A stretch of 12,899 nucleotides of DNA from Candidatus Omnitrophota bacterium (GCA_028717025.1 JAQUOR010000026.1:1-12899); one strand, 5' to 3'; counted from the stretch's first letter, positions 1 through 5,709 are shown. A program made the numbers and translations. Notes: generated by a model from the sequence alone, not told the origin.

Positions 1-809
1 TAGAGCCCGGAGAGAAAATTTTTGCTGTCGGTGTCACTTCGTCTTTACCGTACATCATTTCAAACGGGTTATTTAATAGTAAAAGAAAATTGTTTTCTCG
101 CAACTTACTCCAATTCACTGCACCCATTCCCTCCGGAGGCATGGGAGCCCCGCTTCTTGATATCTACGGAAATGTTATAGGGATTATTGCGTTTGGTTCA
201 AGGTCAGGGTCTGACCTGAACTTCGCTATCCCCATGGATAAAGGAATAAAAGATTTTGTTGAAGACTCAATAAAAAAAACCCAAGAGAGGGGCCTGACGG
301 AAATTTTTGAACATTTTCAGCGCACCGAAGAATATTATAAAGCTGCCGTTGGTTATGATCAGAAATGGAAGCAGAAACAACATGATACCGCTGATTGTTT
401 CAGGCACGGGAATTGCGGCGGTGACAATTGCACGCAGGCCATAGAATATTATGAAAAGACTTTCAGGACAGGTGTTCTGGCCCCCGACGACATACAGCGT
501 TTAGGGTTATTGTATTGCTGGTGCCGCAATGATTTCGATAAGGGAATTTCTTACATGAAAACGGCGATAGAATTCGACCCCGGCATTGGGTCAACCGCCG
601 ATTACTATACCGAAGCTATGGAAACAAAAATCAGCACGCTTTTGCTCGAGTATGAGTATGGCGAAGCCAAGAAATGGAAAGCACGCTACCAGCAGGACCT
701 TGAAGAATTATCTCTTTTTATTCCCGATGTGATAGCGAACATACGAGCGAATTCAAAAATCCTCAATATGGATTGGGGGAAGTTGCCGAAGAAGCCATCA
801 GGAAAATAG
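1..809 (+). CDS. Trypsin/HtrA-like (S1C) protease-fold protein, C-terminal part, catalytic Ser apparently lost
   Basis: Partial gene: the frame is open from base 3 at the window edge, so the true start lies outside. The first ~75 visible residues match the second half of an S1C trypsin fold: a GEKIFAVG strand, then QFTAPIPSGGMGAPLLD, YGNVIGI and LNFAIP, which parallel the family's GE-x-VYAIG, APISPGSSGGPLLN, G-x-VIGI and LNFAIP. In a gap-free alignment the catalytic Ser of SSGGP falls on Met (codon 141-143), with G-A replacing G-G, so the protein is probably not a normal serine protease. The His and Asp of the triad are outside the window. A helical C-terminal region of ~160 residues follows, with TPR-like helices (AIEYYEKTF, FDKGISYMKTAIEFDP) and a Cys cluster, DCFRHGNCGGDNC, plus a later CWC. 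A short gap of 38 bases leads to the CBS gene. The fold call is firm; function is unknown. Confidence 0.8.
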   Translation, partial: EPGEKIFAVGVTSSLPYIISNGLFNSKRKLFSRNLLQFTAPIPSGGMGAPLLDIYGNVIGIIAFGSRSGSDLNFAIPMDKGIKDFVEDSIKKTQERGLTEIFEHFQRTEEYYKAAVGYDQKWKQKQHDTADCFRHGNCGGDNCTQAIEYYEKTFRTGVLAPDDIQRLGLLYCWCRNDFDKGISYMKTAIEFDPGIGSTADYYTEAMETKISTLLLEYEYGEAKKWKARYQQDLEELSLFIPDVIANIRANSKILNMDWGKLPKKPSGK

Positions 810-847
810 TATTTCACGTCTTTTAAAGAAACTGATAAGGAGGATAT

Positions 848-1300
848 ATGTTGATAAAGGATATAATGACACAAAAAGTTGTTACGGTTAGTCCCCTCAT
901 GAGTATTGTTGCTTTGGCGAAGCTTCTGGTAAAGGAAAATATAAGCGGTGCTCCGGTAGTTGATAAAAAGGGAAATCTATTAGGAATTGTGCGGGAAGAA
1001 GGGGTTATGTTCCAGGATAAAAAAGTACATCTTCCCACCCTTGTTACTCTTTTCGGAGGTTTTCTTTCTTTTGGAACCAAAAGGTTTGAAGAAGAAGCAA
1101 AGAAGATTGTTGCGAGTAAAGTTTCTGATATCATGGAGAAAGATATCGTTACGATATCTCCCGATGCGGCGATCGAAGACGCCGCCACCCTGATGATCGA
1201 CGAAGGAAACTATTATGTCCCTGTGATTGATGGCAGAAAATTAATTGGTGTGGTTACCAAGAAAGATATCGTTCGCGCGATTGCCAAAGGGAAACGTTGA
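848..1300 (+). CDS. CBS-domain pair protein
   Basis: A 150-residue protein made of two CBS domains. CBS1 covers about residues 1-60 (IKDIMTQKVVTVSP, GAPVVDKKGNLLGIV) and CBS2 about 93-148 (VSDIMEKDIVTISP, YVPVIDGRKLIGVVTKKDI). They are joined by a ~35-residue linker rich in Lys and Glu. CBS pairs (Bateman modules) usually bind adenine nucleotides and act as regulatory sensors, here probably as a stand-alone cytosolic protein, since no signal peptide or effector domain is visible. The start is supported by AAGGAGG at 837-843, four bases before the ATG. The stop overlaps a possible TTG start of the next frame, but the next gene more likely begins at 1318. Its position between two protease-like genes suggests co-expression; its partner is unknown. 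Confidence 0.9.
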   Translation: MLIKDIMTQKVVTVSPLMSIVALAKLLVKENISGAPVVDKKGNLLGIVREEGVMFQDKKVHLPTLVTLFGGFLSFGTKRFEEEAKKIVASKVSDIMEKDIVTISPDAAIEDAATLMIDEGNYYVPVIDGRKLIGVVTKKDIVRAIAKGKR

Positions 1301-1317
1301 CAATACCGGGGTCCTCC

Positions 1318-2403
1318 ATGAATACAAGATCAGTCATAATCACATTGATGCTGCTTTTTTCCCTTCCCATGGATGTTTTTCCCGTAACAGTTATCCTTAA
1401 AACAGGACAGGCCATTGATGGTGCGATTCTAGAAAAGACCGACACGTCCATTAAAATGGAATTTAACGGAGTGCCTTTGACGTATGAACTTAAAGACATC
1501 GAAAGTATCGACGGAGAGCCGGTAAAGCTCGCTCCTGTTGCGCCGCAAAAATTTTCTGCTTCCTCGCAAGAAGCACGTAATGCCCGCATTAACAAAGCTA
1601 CCGAAAAATATATTGAAAAGGCTTTAAATAAAATCACCCGCATACAAATTTTGGAATATAGTGCGTGCAAAGTATTGACGAATTGCGACGTAAAAGAGTA
1701 TAAAGAAAAAATTGATTTGATTTTGCTGGCCATAAATTACGTATTACCCCAATTGCGTGGAGAATTTTCTTTTCGGGCCCCGGAGAAGAAAATACGCATT
1801 ATCGCGCTCGATGACAGGGGATATCGGACTTTTTTGCATGAATCGGGCAACGAATATTTAAAGACACCTTACGGTTTTACTTTTAAAAACGTAGGCACCA
1901 TTGTCGTTAATATGGATTTAGGGGTAGAAGGTTTCTTGCGTGAACTCGTATATGTCTTGATATATGACGATATCGCAGACGCCCCTGTGTGGATTGAGGA
2001 GGGATTAGCCTGTCTTTATGAGGGCTCTGCCTGGCACGATGGGAAAATTTACATGAAAAGCAGCTGGAGGTTGCCTTTATTTAAACAGGTAATAGATAGG
2101 CCAAAATACATACCGCTGCGTGAGCTTATGCAATTAGAAAAAATCACAGAAGATCAGGAGTACGCAACGGCACAAGCGCGGTATCTCATGTATTATTTAT
2201 ATACGAAGAATATCCTTGGAAAATTTTATAAGGAGTATAAGGCAACCCGGGGTGAGGACTACCGGGGAACTGTAGCGCTCGAGAGAACCGTCGACACGAC
2301 GATAGAGCAATTCGAACAAGAATGGCTTGCCTGGGTACGGAATTTATCAATGAAAAAAGAGGCCGATACAGAAGAGGTTTTAGAAGCTACCCGGCGACAA
2401 TAA
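1318..2403 (+). CDS. Exported peptidase-MA-like protein with degenerate zinc-binding motif
   Basis: The protein has 361 residues from the ATG at 1318. The first ~22 residues form a signal peptide (MNTRSVIITLMLLFSLPM then DVFP), which is why I prefer this start to the TTG at 1297 that overlaps the preceding stop. Residues ~23-65 form a small beta domain (TVILKTGQAIDGAILEKTD, YELKDIESI) of the kind found at the N-terminus of many exported bacterial proteins. Residues ~135-345 resemble the peptidase MA-like/gluzincin family: a HExxH-equivalent helix is followed by APVWIEEGLACLYEG, matching the family's P-x-W-L-x-EG-x-A element. The HExxH itself reads RELVY (R208, Y212), so both zinc-binding histidines are missing while Glu209 and the distal Glu227/228 remain. 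It is therefore probably an inactive or repurposed peptidase homologue in the periplasm. The downstream gene starts 23 bases later, suggesting an operon. Confidence 0.8.
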   Translation: MNTRSVIITLMLLFSLPMDVFPVTVILKTGQAIDGAILEKTDTSIKMEFNGVPLTYELKDIESIDGEPVKLAPVAPQKFSASSQEARNARINKATEKYIEKALNKITRIQILEYSACKVLTNCDVKEYKEKIDLILLAINYVLPQLRGEFSFRAPEKKIRIIALDDRGYRTFLHESGNEYLKTPYGFTFKNVGTIVVNMDLGVEGFLRELVYVLIYDDIADAPVWIEEGLACLYEGSAWHDGKIYMKSSWRLPLFKQVIDRPKYIPLRELMQLEKITEDQEYATAQARYLMYYLYTKNILGKFYKEYKATRGEDYRGTVALERTVDTTIEQFEQEWLAWVRNLSMKKEADTEEVLEATRRQ

Positions 2404-2426
2404 TAAGGTGCATAGGTTTTTGGCGT

Positions 2427-3020
2427 ATGAGTAGAAAACATATCTTTGGATATGACTATGAAGATTATTTTCAGTGGGTTGAACCGCTGTATGCTTTCCT
2501 ATACCATAGAAGACAATTGGTGATTGCGTGGTGCATCGTTCTATTGACCATAGGTATTATCGTTACTTTCGGCTTCCAAAAATATTATGTTTTTTCTCAA
2601 GGGGGAACAACGGTATTACATAAAGAGTACACAGAAGAAGGTTTCTATTCCTTAAACCTTGGAGATAGATATATTTTCGACAGGCAACCAGTGTTACGTA
2701 TAAGCATTTCCGTTCTCATCCTTGGCGGTTTTCTGTTTTACAGTTTAAAAAGCAAAAAAATGCGCAAGCATACCAAGCATCACATAAAGAAAATCGTGTT
2801 GGCAGATGGCTTGACCATTGAAGTAGAAAGACCTTATCCGGGGCATCCGGAACTTATGGTAGAGAAAATTGACGAAGAGGGAAATATAAAAATTAAAGGA
2901 TTAAGGGGTTTCCGAGACGCCCAAACTCCTTTCGTGAAGGGATTAACCAGGAAGCAAAAAGAGCGATTTCAAAAAGAACTCGCACGGTTGGAAGAAGAAA
3001 GGAAAGAATACGGGCAATGA
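2427..3020 (+). CDS. Two-TM membrane protein with charged cytoplasmic tail, unknown function
   Basis: A 197-residue protein that I do not recognise as a named family. The start MSRKHIFGYDYEDYF is chosen because the longer frame (from 2322) overlaps the preceding gene and its extra residues look like shadow translation. No strong ribosome-binding site precedes it, so translation may depend on coupling to the upstream gene. Two hydrophobic segments are visible: residues ~34-58 (QLVIAWCIVLLTIGIIVTFGF) and ~91-112 (LRISISVLILGGFLFYSL). The ~30-residue stretch between them is probably extracytoplasmic. The C-terminal ~85 residues are strongly charged, with a KKIVLADGLTIEVERPYPGHPE stretch and a final Lys/Glu-rich helix that may form a coiled coil. 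It is the last gene of the leftmost cluster, and the repeat region begins after it. Confidence 0.7.
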   Translation: MSRKHIFGYDYEDYFQWVEPLYAFLYHRRQLVIAWCIVLLTIGIIVTFGFQKYYVFSQGGTTVLHKEYTEEGFYSLNLGDRYIFDRQPVLRISISVLILGGFLFYSLKSKKMRKHTKHHIKKIVLADGLTIEVERPYPGHPELMVEKIDEEGNIKIKGLRGFRDAQTPFVKGLTRKQKERFQKELARLEEERKEYGQ

Positions 3021-3113
3021 TTAAGAACCTTTTTGCTGCAGCGAGAAGCTTAGGGATTTGGAATAATACCTTATTGTCGCTTCGCTCTAAAAATGCAAGT
3101 TTCATTTAATAGG

Positions 3114-3233
3114 TTCCACCTTCGCTGTGCCAATATTAATGGTGGGATGAAAATTTGATATTAACCATTGCCGTTGCGATGGTGCTAATTGTGCCGAGGT
3201 AGCTCAGGTGGTAGAGCGGCGGACTGAAAATCC
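3114..3233 (+). repeat. Perfect 120-bp direct repeat, left copy (tRNA-Phe upstream flank plus tRNA 5' part)
   Basis: This stretch is identical base for base to 5463-5582, at an offset of 2349. The first 79 bases are the upstream flank of tRNA-Phe and the last 41 are its 5' portion. Within the flank, CCATTGC/GCGATGG can form a hairpin (one G-T pair) about 11 bases before the tRNA, and AATGGT/ACCATT can form a longer-range stem. Upstream of the perfect block the two copies stay alignable at clearly lower identity for about 40 bases (3076-3113 against 5424-5462). Confidence 0.95.
3193..3233 (+). pseudogene. 5' fragment of tRNA-Phe (nucleotides 1-41)
   Basis: Identical to the first 41 nucleotides of the intact tRNA-Phe at 5542: the 5' acceptor strand GCCGAGG, the whole D arm, the 5' anticodon stem, the CTGAAAA loop, and the first three bases (TCC) of the 3' anticodon stem. 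It then diverges completely into AATCCCGCC, so there is no variable loop, T arm or 3' acceptor strand nearby. It cannot make a tRNA by itself. It is best explained as a broken duplicate or as the left edge of a recombination or insertion event in the anticodon stem. Confidence 0.9.
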
Positions 3234-3511
3234 AATCCCGCCTTTTACAATTCTTCCAATACAATACACATTTTTCACAAATGTCTGCTACGAACATAGC
3301 ATTTTTAATTTGTATCGATTGTATTGTAGGCCAAAAATGATCACAAACTTTACTTTACTGTTGAGCCCAGACTATTTTACGGATGTGAGTAAAGAAAGAT
3401 ATGAGGGTTAAACGTAATACGTTTTTCTTGAAAAAATATGAGTTGTTTTTTTCTGCTGCGATGATATACTAAAAAAAATACGATTTTATTCTAGCGCTAA
3501 AAAAGGGAAAT
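3234..3511. other. Gene-poor A/T-rich interval after the tRNA fragment
   Basis: I see no convincing gene here; the frame running 3208-3411 starts inside the tRNA fragment and resembles nothing known. A 9-bp inverted repeat, CAATACAAT (about 3252-3260) against ATTGTATTG (about 3319-3327), brackets an A/T-rich core that could be a small decayed element. The right end holds the candidate promoter of the exported protein. Confidence 0.45.
3443..3470 (+). promoter_or_regulatory. Candidate sigma-70 promoter for the exported protein at 3512
   Basis: TTGTTT (3443-3448) is followed after 16 bases by TATACT (3465-3470), five of six matches to the -10 consensus but only three of six at -35. It would give a leader of about 35 bases ending in a modest AAGGGAA ribosome-binding site at 3503-3509. 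Confidence 0.45.
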
Positions 3512-4630
3512 ATGAAAAAAAGATGGTTTTTTTGCTTCCCGATTCCCCTTATCATTATTTCTGGTATTTTTCTTCCTTCCGCGTTCTCCGCTAGCGAAAC
3601 CATCACTATTTCAACCTATTATCCTGCTCCCTATGGTGTCTATGAAGAGCTTCGCGCGCAGCGCGTTGCTATTGGAGAAGATTATCTTGATGGCTCCCAA
3701 TACTGCTGGTCTCCAAACACTTGCACGGAGCAGATCAATGCCACTACCACCGATTTAGTAGTCCAAGGGAACGTAGGGATCGGGACAGTGATGCCTGCCC
3801 AAAAGCTACATATTTATAAGGGCGGTATGATTTTGGATGCAGGAGAAAGCACGAGTAGCGGGCAAGCAGCTTTGAATATGATTACCGAAGGTGACGGCGA
3901 AAAAGATTTGAACGAAGCCTCCACTAAAGGTTGGCATCTTGCAGCCAGAGGCGCTGGCTATACTGGCGATGCAACACAACAAAATGATTTTGGCCTGTGG
4001 TTTTGGAATGGTACTTCGTGGTTCTCTAGAATGTTTATTGAGCATAACAATACCGGTAACATGGGGATTGGTACAACTACTCCGCGGGCAAAATTACATG
4101 TGGCCGGAGAGGCCGTCATCGGTAATAGCGGTTTAGCCTGCACCAATACTACTGCCGGAGCAATGCGCTATAATTCAGGTTCGAAAACAATGCAGTATTG
4201 CGATGGAGCGAGATGGGATTCGATTGGACAACCAGCAATATATTTTGAAGATCGTTACAATGATGTTAGTACGGGTTCTGTTAACTTTGTGGATATGCCT
4301 GGCATGTCGATAACCAATGATTTCGCTGCCGGTAACATTTATATTTCCTTTACGGGTCAGATCAGGGATGATGGCGCGACCTGGAATTATCAAAGGATTC
4401 TGGTGGATAACAATGAAGTGTACAGGACCTACAAACAAGATTTTACTGGTGCGTATTGTTCTAACCATGATGCTTTAGGATTTCCTCCTGTTTCTATCAA
4501 CGTAGTAAAGCCCGTTGCTGCCGGCCGTCACACGATTAAAGTCCAATGGAGAATAGAGCGAGACAGCGGTTCAGGGAAGGCTTACCAAGACGGTGCTTGT
4601 TCCCCGCGGCAACTAATAGTGATACAATAA
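3512..4630 (+). CDS. Exported Omnitrophota-type surface protein with VGIGT/KLH repeats
   Basis: A 372-residue protein with a signal peptide (KKRW, a long hydrophobic core, probable cleavage near residues 26-28). The mature N-terminus reads TITISTYYPAPYGVYEEL, a segment I associate with large sets of exported Omnitrophota proteins. Two GN-x-GIGT-x-x-P-x-x-KLH units (about residues 86-101 and 183-197) resemble the beta-rich repeats of tail-fibre and surface proteins that precede triple-stranded regions. A GAMRYNSGSKTMQYCDGARW stretch (216-235) is the familiar Cys-containing element that follows such repeats. The last ~130 residues look like a beta sandwich and include paired cysteines (CSN and ACSPR). 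It probably sits on the cell surface or in an extracellular fibre; its ligand is unknown. It lies between the two direct-repeat copies, so it may be cargo of a duplicated or inserted segment. Confidence 0.8.
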   Translation: MKKRWFFCFPIPLIIISGIFLPSAFSASETITISTYYPAPYGVYEELRAQRVAIGEDYLDGSQYCWSPNTCTEQINATTTDLVVQGNVGIGTVMPAQKLHIYKGGMILDAGESTSSGQAALNMITEGDGEKDLNEASTKGWHLAARGAGYTGDATQQNDFGLWFWNGTSWFSRMFIEHNNTGNMGIGTTTPRAKLHVAGEAVIGNSGLACTNTTAGAMRYNSGSKTMQYCDGARWDSIGQPAIYFEDRYNDVSTGSVNFVDMPGMSITNDFAAGNIYISFTGQIRDDGATWNYQRILVDNNEVYRTYKQDFTGAYCSNHDALGFPPVSINVVKPVAAGRHTIKVQWRIERDSGSGKAYQDGACSPRQLIVIQ

Positions 4631-4706
4631 TATTAGTTTTTTCCATTGCATTTCTTGTTTGTCCATATCGATTTGTGCCAATCGTGGCCCGAAAATAATC
4701 TCTATA

Positions 4707-4733
4707 GGATGCCTGCATCCCAGCCGTTTTTTT
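4707..4733 (+). terminator. Weak candidate terminator downstream of the exported protein
   Basis: GGATG-CCTG-CATCC can form a short hairpin, followed after CAGCCG by a run of seven T. The six-base spacer between stem and T-run is not canonical, so this is only a possible terminator for 3512-4630. The rest of 4631-4768 shows no gene. Confidence 0.3.
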
Positions 4734-4768
4734 GTTCATAAAGCCCTCGTCAATCTCTATGGTATTGT

Positions 4769-4797
4769 TTGACTTCCTATCCGGTGAGATTTATAGT
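4769..4797 (+). promoter_or_regulatory. Strong candidate sigma-70 promoter for the 86-residue membrane protein
   Basis: TTGACT (4769-4774), a 17-base spacer, and TATAGT (4792-4797): five of six matches in each hexamer with ideal spacing. Transcription would begin near 4804, giving a ~40-base leader that ends in GGGGAGG directly before the gene at 4845. Confidence 0.7.
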
Positions 4798-4844
4798 ATC
4801 AAGAGTTGTGTTTTAAAGTAGAAGAAATAATCAGGGGAGGTATA

Positions 4845-5105
4845 ATGCAAGAAAAAATGATTATTACGTTCGTGTGCGCTTTTTTCTCGTTGCTATGGTT
4901 ATTTGGATTGTTTTGTATCCTAAAGCCAGAGCCTATAGTCAAGTTTACTGCTAAGTTTTTTAAGCGGCAGATGAACTTTTATGGGTTTAAGGCCGAAGTA
5001 GAAATTACTCCAAAGGCTAAAATGATGTGCCGTATTTTTAATATATTTATGGTACTTTTCATCAGTCTCTTCCTGTTCCTAATTTTTTCGGGTAGATTGA
5101 GATAG
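4845..5105 (+). CDS. Small two-TM membrane protein, unknown function
   Basis: An 86-residue protein starting MQEKMIITF, chosen because GGGGAGG (4834-4840) ends four bases before this ATG, whereas the frame's earlier ATG at 4806 has no such site. There are two hydrophobic segments, about residues 5-25 (ITFVCAFFSLLWLFGLFCIL) and 64-83 (IFNIFMVLFISLFLFLIF). A basic, soluble middle (KFTAKFFKRQMNFYGFKAEVEITPKAK) lies between them. With both ends on the same side the loop would carry the positive charge, so the loop is probably cytoplasmic. I do not recognise the family. The good promoter and ribosome-binding site argue that it is a real, independently expressed gene. It lies inside the 2.3-kb segment between the direct repeats. 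Confidence 0.7.
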   Translation: MQEKMIITFVCAFFSLLWLFGLFCILKPEPIVKFTAKFFKRQMNFYGFKAEVEITPKAKMMCRIFNIFMVLFISLFLFLIFSGRLR

Positions 5106-5169
5106 ACTTGAATAATCAGAGAATGGAGAAAAACAGCCCCCTAAGAGCCTGTAGCCTGAAAATTTTCCC

Positions 5170-5197
5170 TTGCCCAAAGTCTCTTCTATGCTATAAT
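5170..5197 (+). promoter_or_regulatory. Orphan consensus-like promoter without an obvious protein gene
   Basis: TTGCCC (5170-5175), 16 bases, then a perfect TATAAT (5192-5197). No convincing gene follows: the only short frame nearby opens at the GTG at 5218, overlaps its own GAGGAG, and closes after about 19 codons. The transcript would run into the repeats and tRNA-like relic, and could in principle reach the tRNA-Phe at 5542. Confidence 0.5.
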
Positions 5198-5219
5198 TCT
5201 TTAGCGTTTTTTGAGGAGT

Positions 5220-5304
5220 GATTACACAGATTACGGAATTATCGCTTAGCTTTTTATATGATGATTTCAGAGATTAGGAAAAAGATTACGGAGATTGCAT
5301 AATC
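5220..5304. repeat. Imperfect direct repeat containing GATTACGGA
   Basis: Two similar units: GATTACACAGATTACGGAATT running to ATCGC (about 5220-5245), and GATTAGG-AAAAA-GATTACGGAGATT running to ATCGCC (about 5272-5304). They share the GATTA...GATTACGGA...ATT...ATCGC framework. The units look like a dispersed intergenic repeat, not coding sequence. Confidence 0.6.
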
Positions 5305-5312
5305 GCCGTTTT

Positions 5313-5370
5313 TAATGGTGGATTAAAAATTCGATTTTAACCATTGCCGTTGCGATGGTGCTAATTGTGC
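5313..5370 (+). repeat. Third, diverged copy of the tRNA-Phe upstream flank
   Basis: It begins TAATGGTGG, diverges modestly from the other two copies in the middle, then is identical to them for 34 bases at 5337-5370 (TTAACCATTGCC... to CTAATTGTGC). The identity runs right up to and into the first two bases of the position where the tRNA begins in the other copies. The hairpin CCATTGC/GCGATGG is preserved. Confidence 0.85.
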
Positions 5371-5418
5371 TTAAGGTAGCTTCCCGGCTTAAATGCCGGG
5401 ACTAATTCGACTAAGCAC
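5367..5418 (+). pseudogene. 52-nt tRNA-like relic derived from a tRNA-Phe copy
   Basis: It is flanked upstream by the same leader as tRNA-Phe, and its 3' end (GCACTTTTGT) matches the bases at the 3' end of tRNA-Phe. The ends pair as GTGCTTA (5367-5373) with TAAGCAC (5412-5418), a perfect 7-bp acceptor-like stem that differs from the tRNA-Phe acceptor. Inside are GGTAGCTT (compare GGTAGCTC of the tRNA D arm), a perfect 6-bp hairpin CCCGGC-TTAAAT-GCCGGG (5383-5400), and TTCGA, as in T loops. There is no proper D arm, the loop has six bases, and the T stem is at most 2 bp, so it is not a standard tRNA. It is either a decayed tRNA gene that kept paired ends or a tRNA-like small RNA. Confidence 0.5.
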
Positions 5419-5444
5419 TTTTGTGCGCTGTGCTTCAAAAGTGC
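5415..5444. repeat. Perfect 9-bp hairpin next to the tRNA-like relic
   Basis: GCACTTTTG (5415-5423) pairs with CAAAAGTGC (5436-5444) across a 12-base loop. Its left arm shares GCAC with the 3' strand of the relic's acceptor-like stem, so the two structures are mutually exclusive. No T-run follows, so a terminator role is unlikely. Confidence 0.6.
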
Positions 5445-5462
5445 AAGTCTCATTGAGCAGGT

Positions 5463-5582
5463 TTCCACCTTCGCTGTGCCAATATTAATGGTGGGATGAA
5501 AATTTGATATTAACCATTGCCGTTGCGATGGTGCTAATTGTGCCGAGGTAGCTCAGGTGGTAGAGCGGCGGACTGAAAATCC
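5463..5582 (+). repeat. Perfect 120-bp direct repeat, right copy
   Basis: Identical to 3114-3233. This copy is continuous with the complete tRNA-Phe. The distance between copies is 2349 bases, and two protein genes lie between them. Confidence 0.95.
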
Positions 5583-5614
5583 GCGCGTCGGGGGCTCAAC
5601 TCCCTCCCTCGGCA
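5542..5614 (+). tRNA. tRNA-Phe (anticodon GAA)
   Basis: A complete 73-nt cloverleaf. The acceptor GCCGAGG pairs perfectly with CCTCGGC (5607-5613), with discriminator A5614. The D stem is GCTC/GAGC with loop AGGTGGTA. The anticodon stem is GCGGA/TCCGC with loop CTGAAAA, putting GAA at 5575-5577. The variable loop has five bases. The T stem is GGGGG/CCCTC (one G-T pair) with loop CTCAACT, so position 54 is C instead of the usual T. CCA is not encoded. The T-run at 5621-5627 may help termination. This is the only intact tRNA among several fragments of the same gene in the window. Confidence 0.97.
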
Positions 5615-5682
5615 CTTTTGTTTTTTTATCATTGCAGGCAGGGCGTTTTAAAGAGAAAACAACACCGACGCGCGAAAGGGAG

Positions 5683-5709
5683 TCTGAGGGAAAAATATTT
5701 TCCCTCAGA
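5683..5709. repeat. Perfect 12-bp hairpin with 3-base loop
   Basis: Arms 5683-5694 (TCTGAGGGAAAA) and 5698-5709 (TTTTCCCTCAGA) are exact complements around ATA. It is 69 bases after the tRNA. The A-tract/T-tract at the loop and the lack of a T-run after the stem make it more like a repeat element or RNA-stability hairpin than a classic terminator. Confidence 0.7.

Noticed and set aside
1297..1317. TTG start overlapping the CBS stop for the peptidase-like gene
   Set aside because: It would put seven residues, including a Pro-Gly-Ser-Ser stretch, before a clean signal peptide that starts properly at the ATG 1318. It remains possible but is less likely.
3208..3411. A 67-codon plus-strand frame starting in the tRNA fragment
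   Set aside because: It begins inside tRNA sequence with no ribosome-binding site, and its translation resembles no protein; the parallel frame at 5557 starts at the same tRNA position in the intact tRNA.
5444..5541. A sigma-70 promoter for tRNA-Phe inside its leader (TTAACC and GCTAAT hexamers 17 bases apart)
   Set aside because: The -10 hexamer would lie only about four bases from the mature 5' end, putting the start point inside the tRNA.
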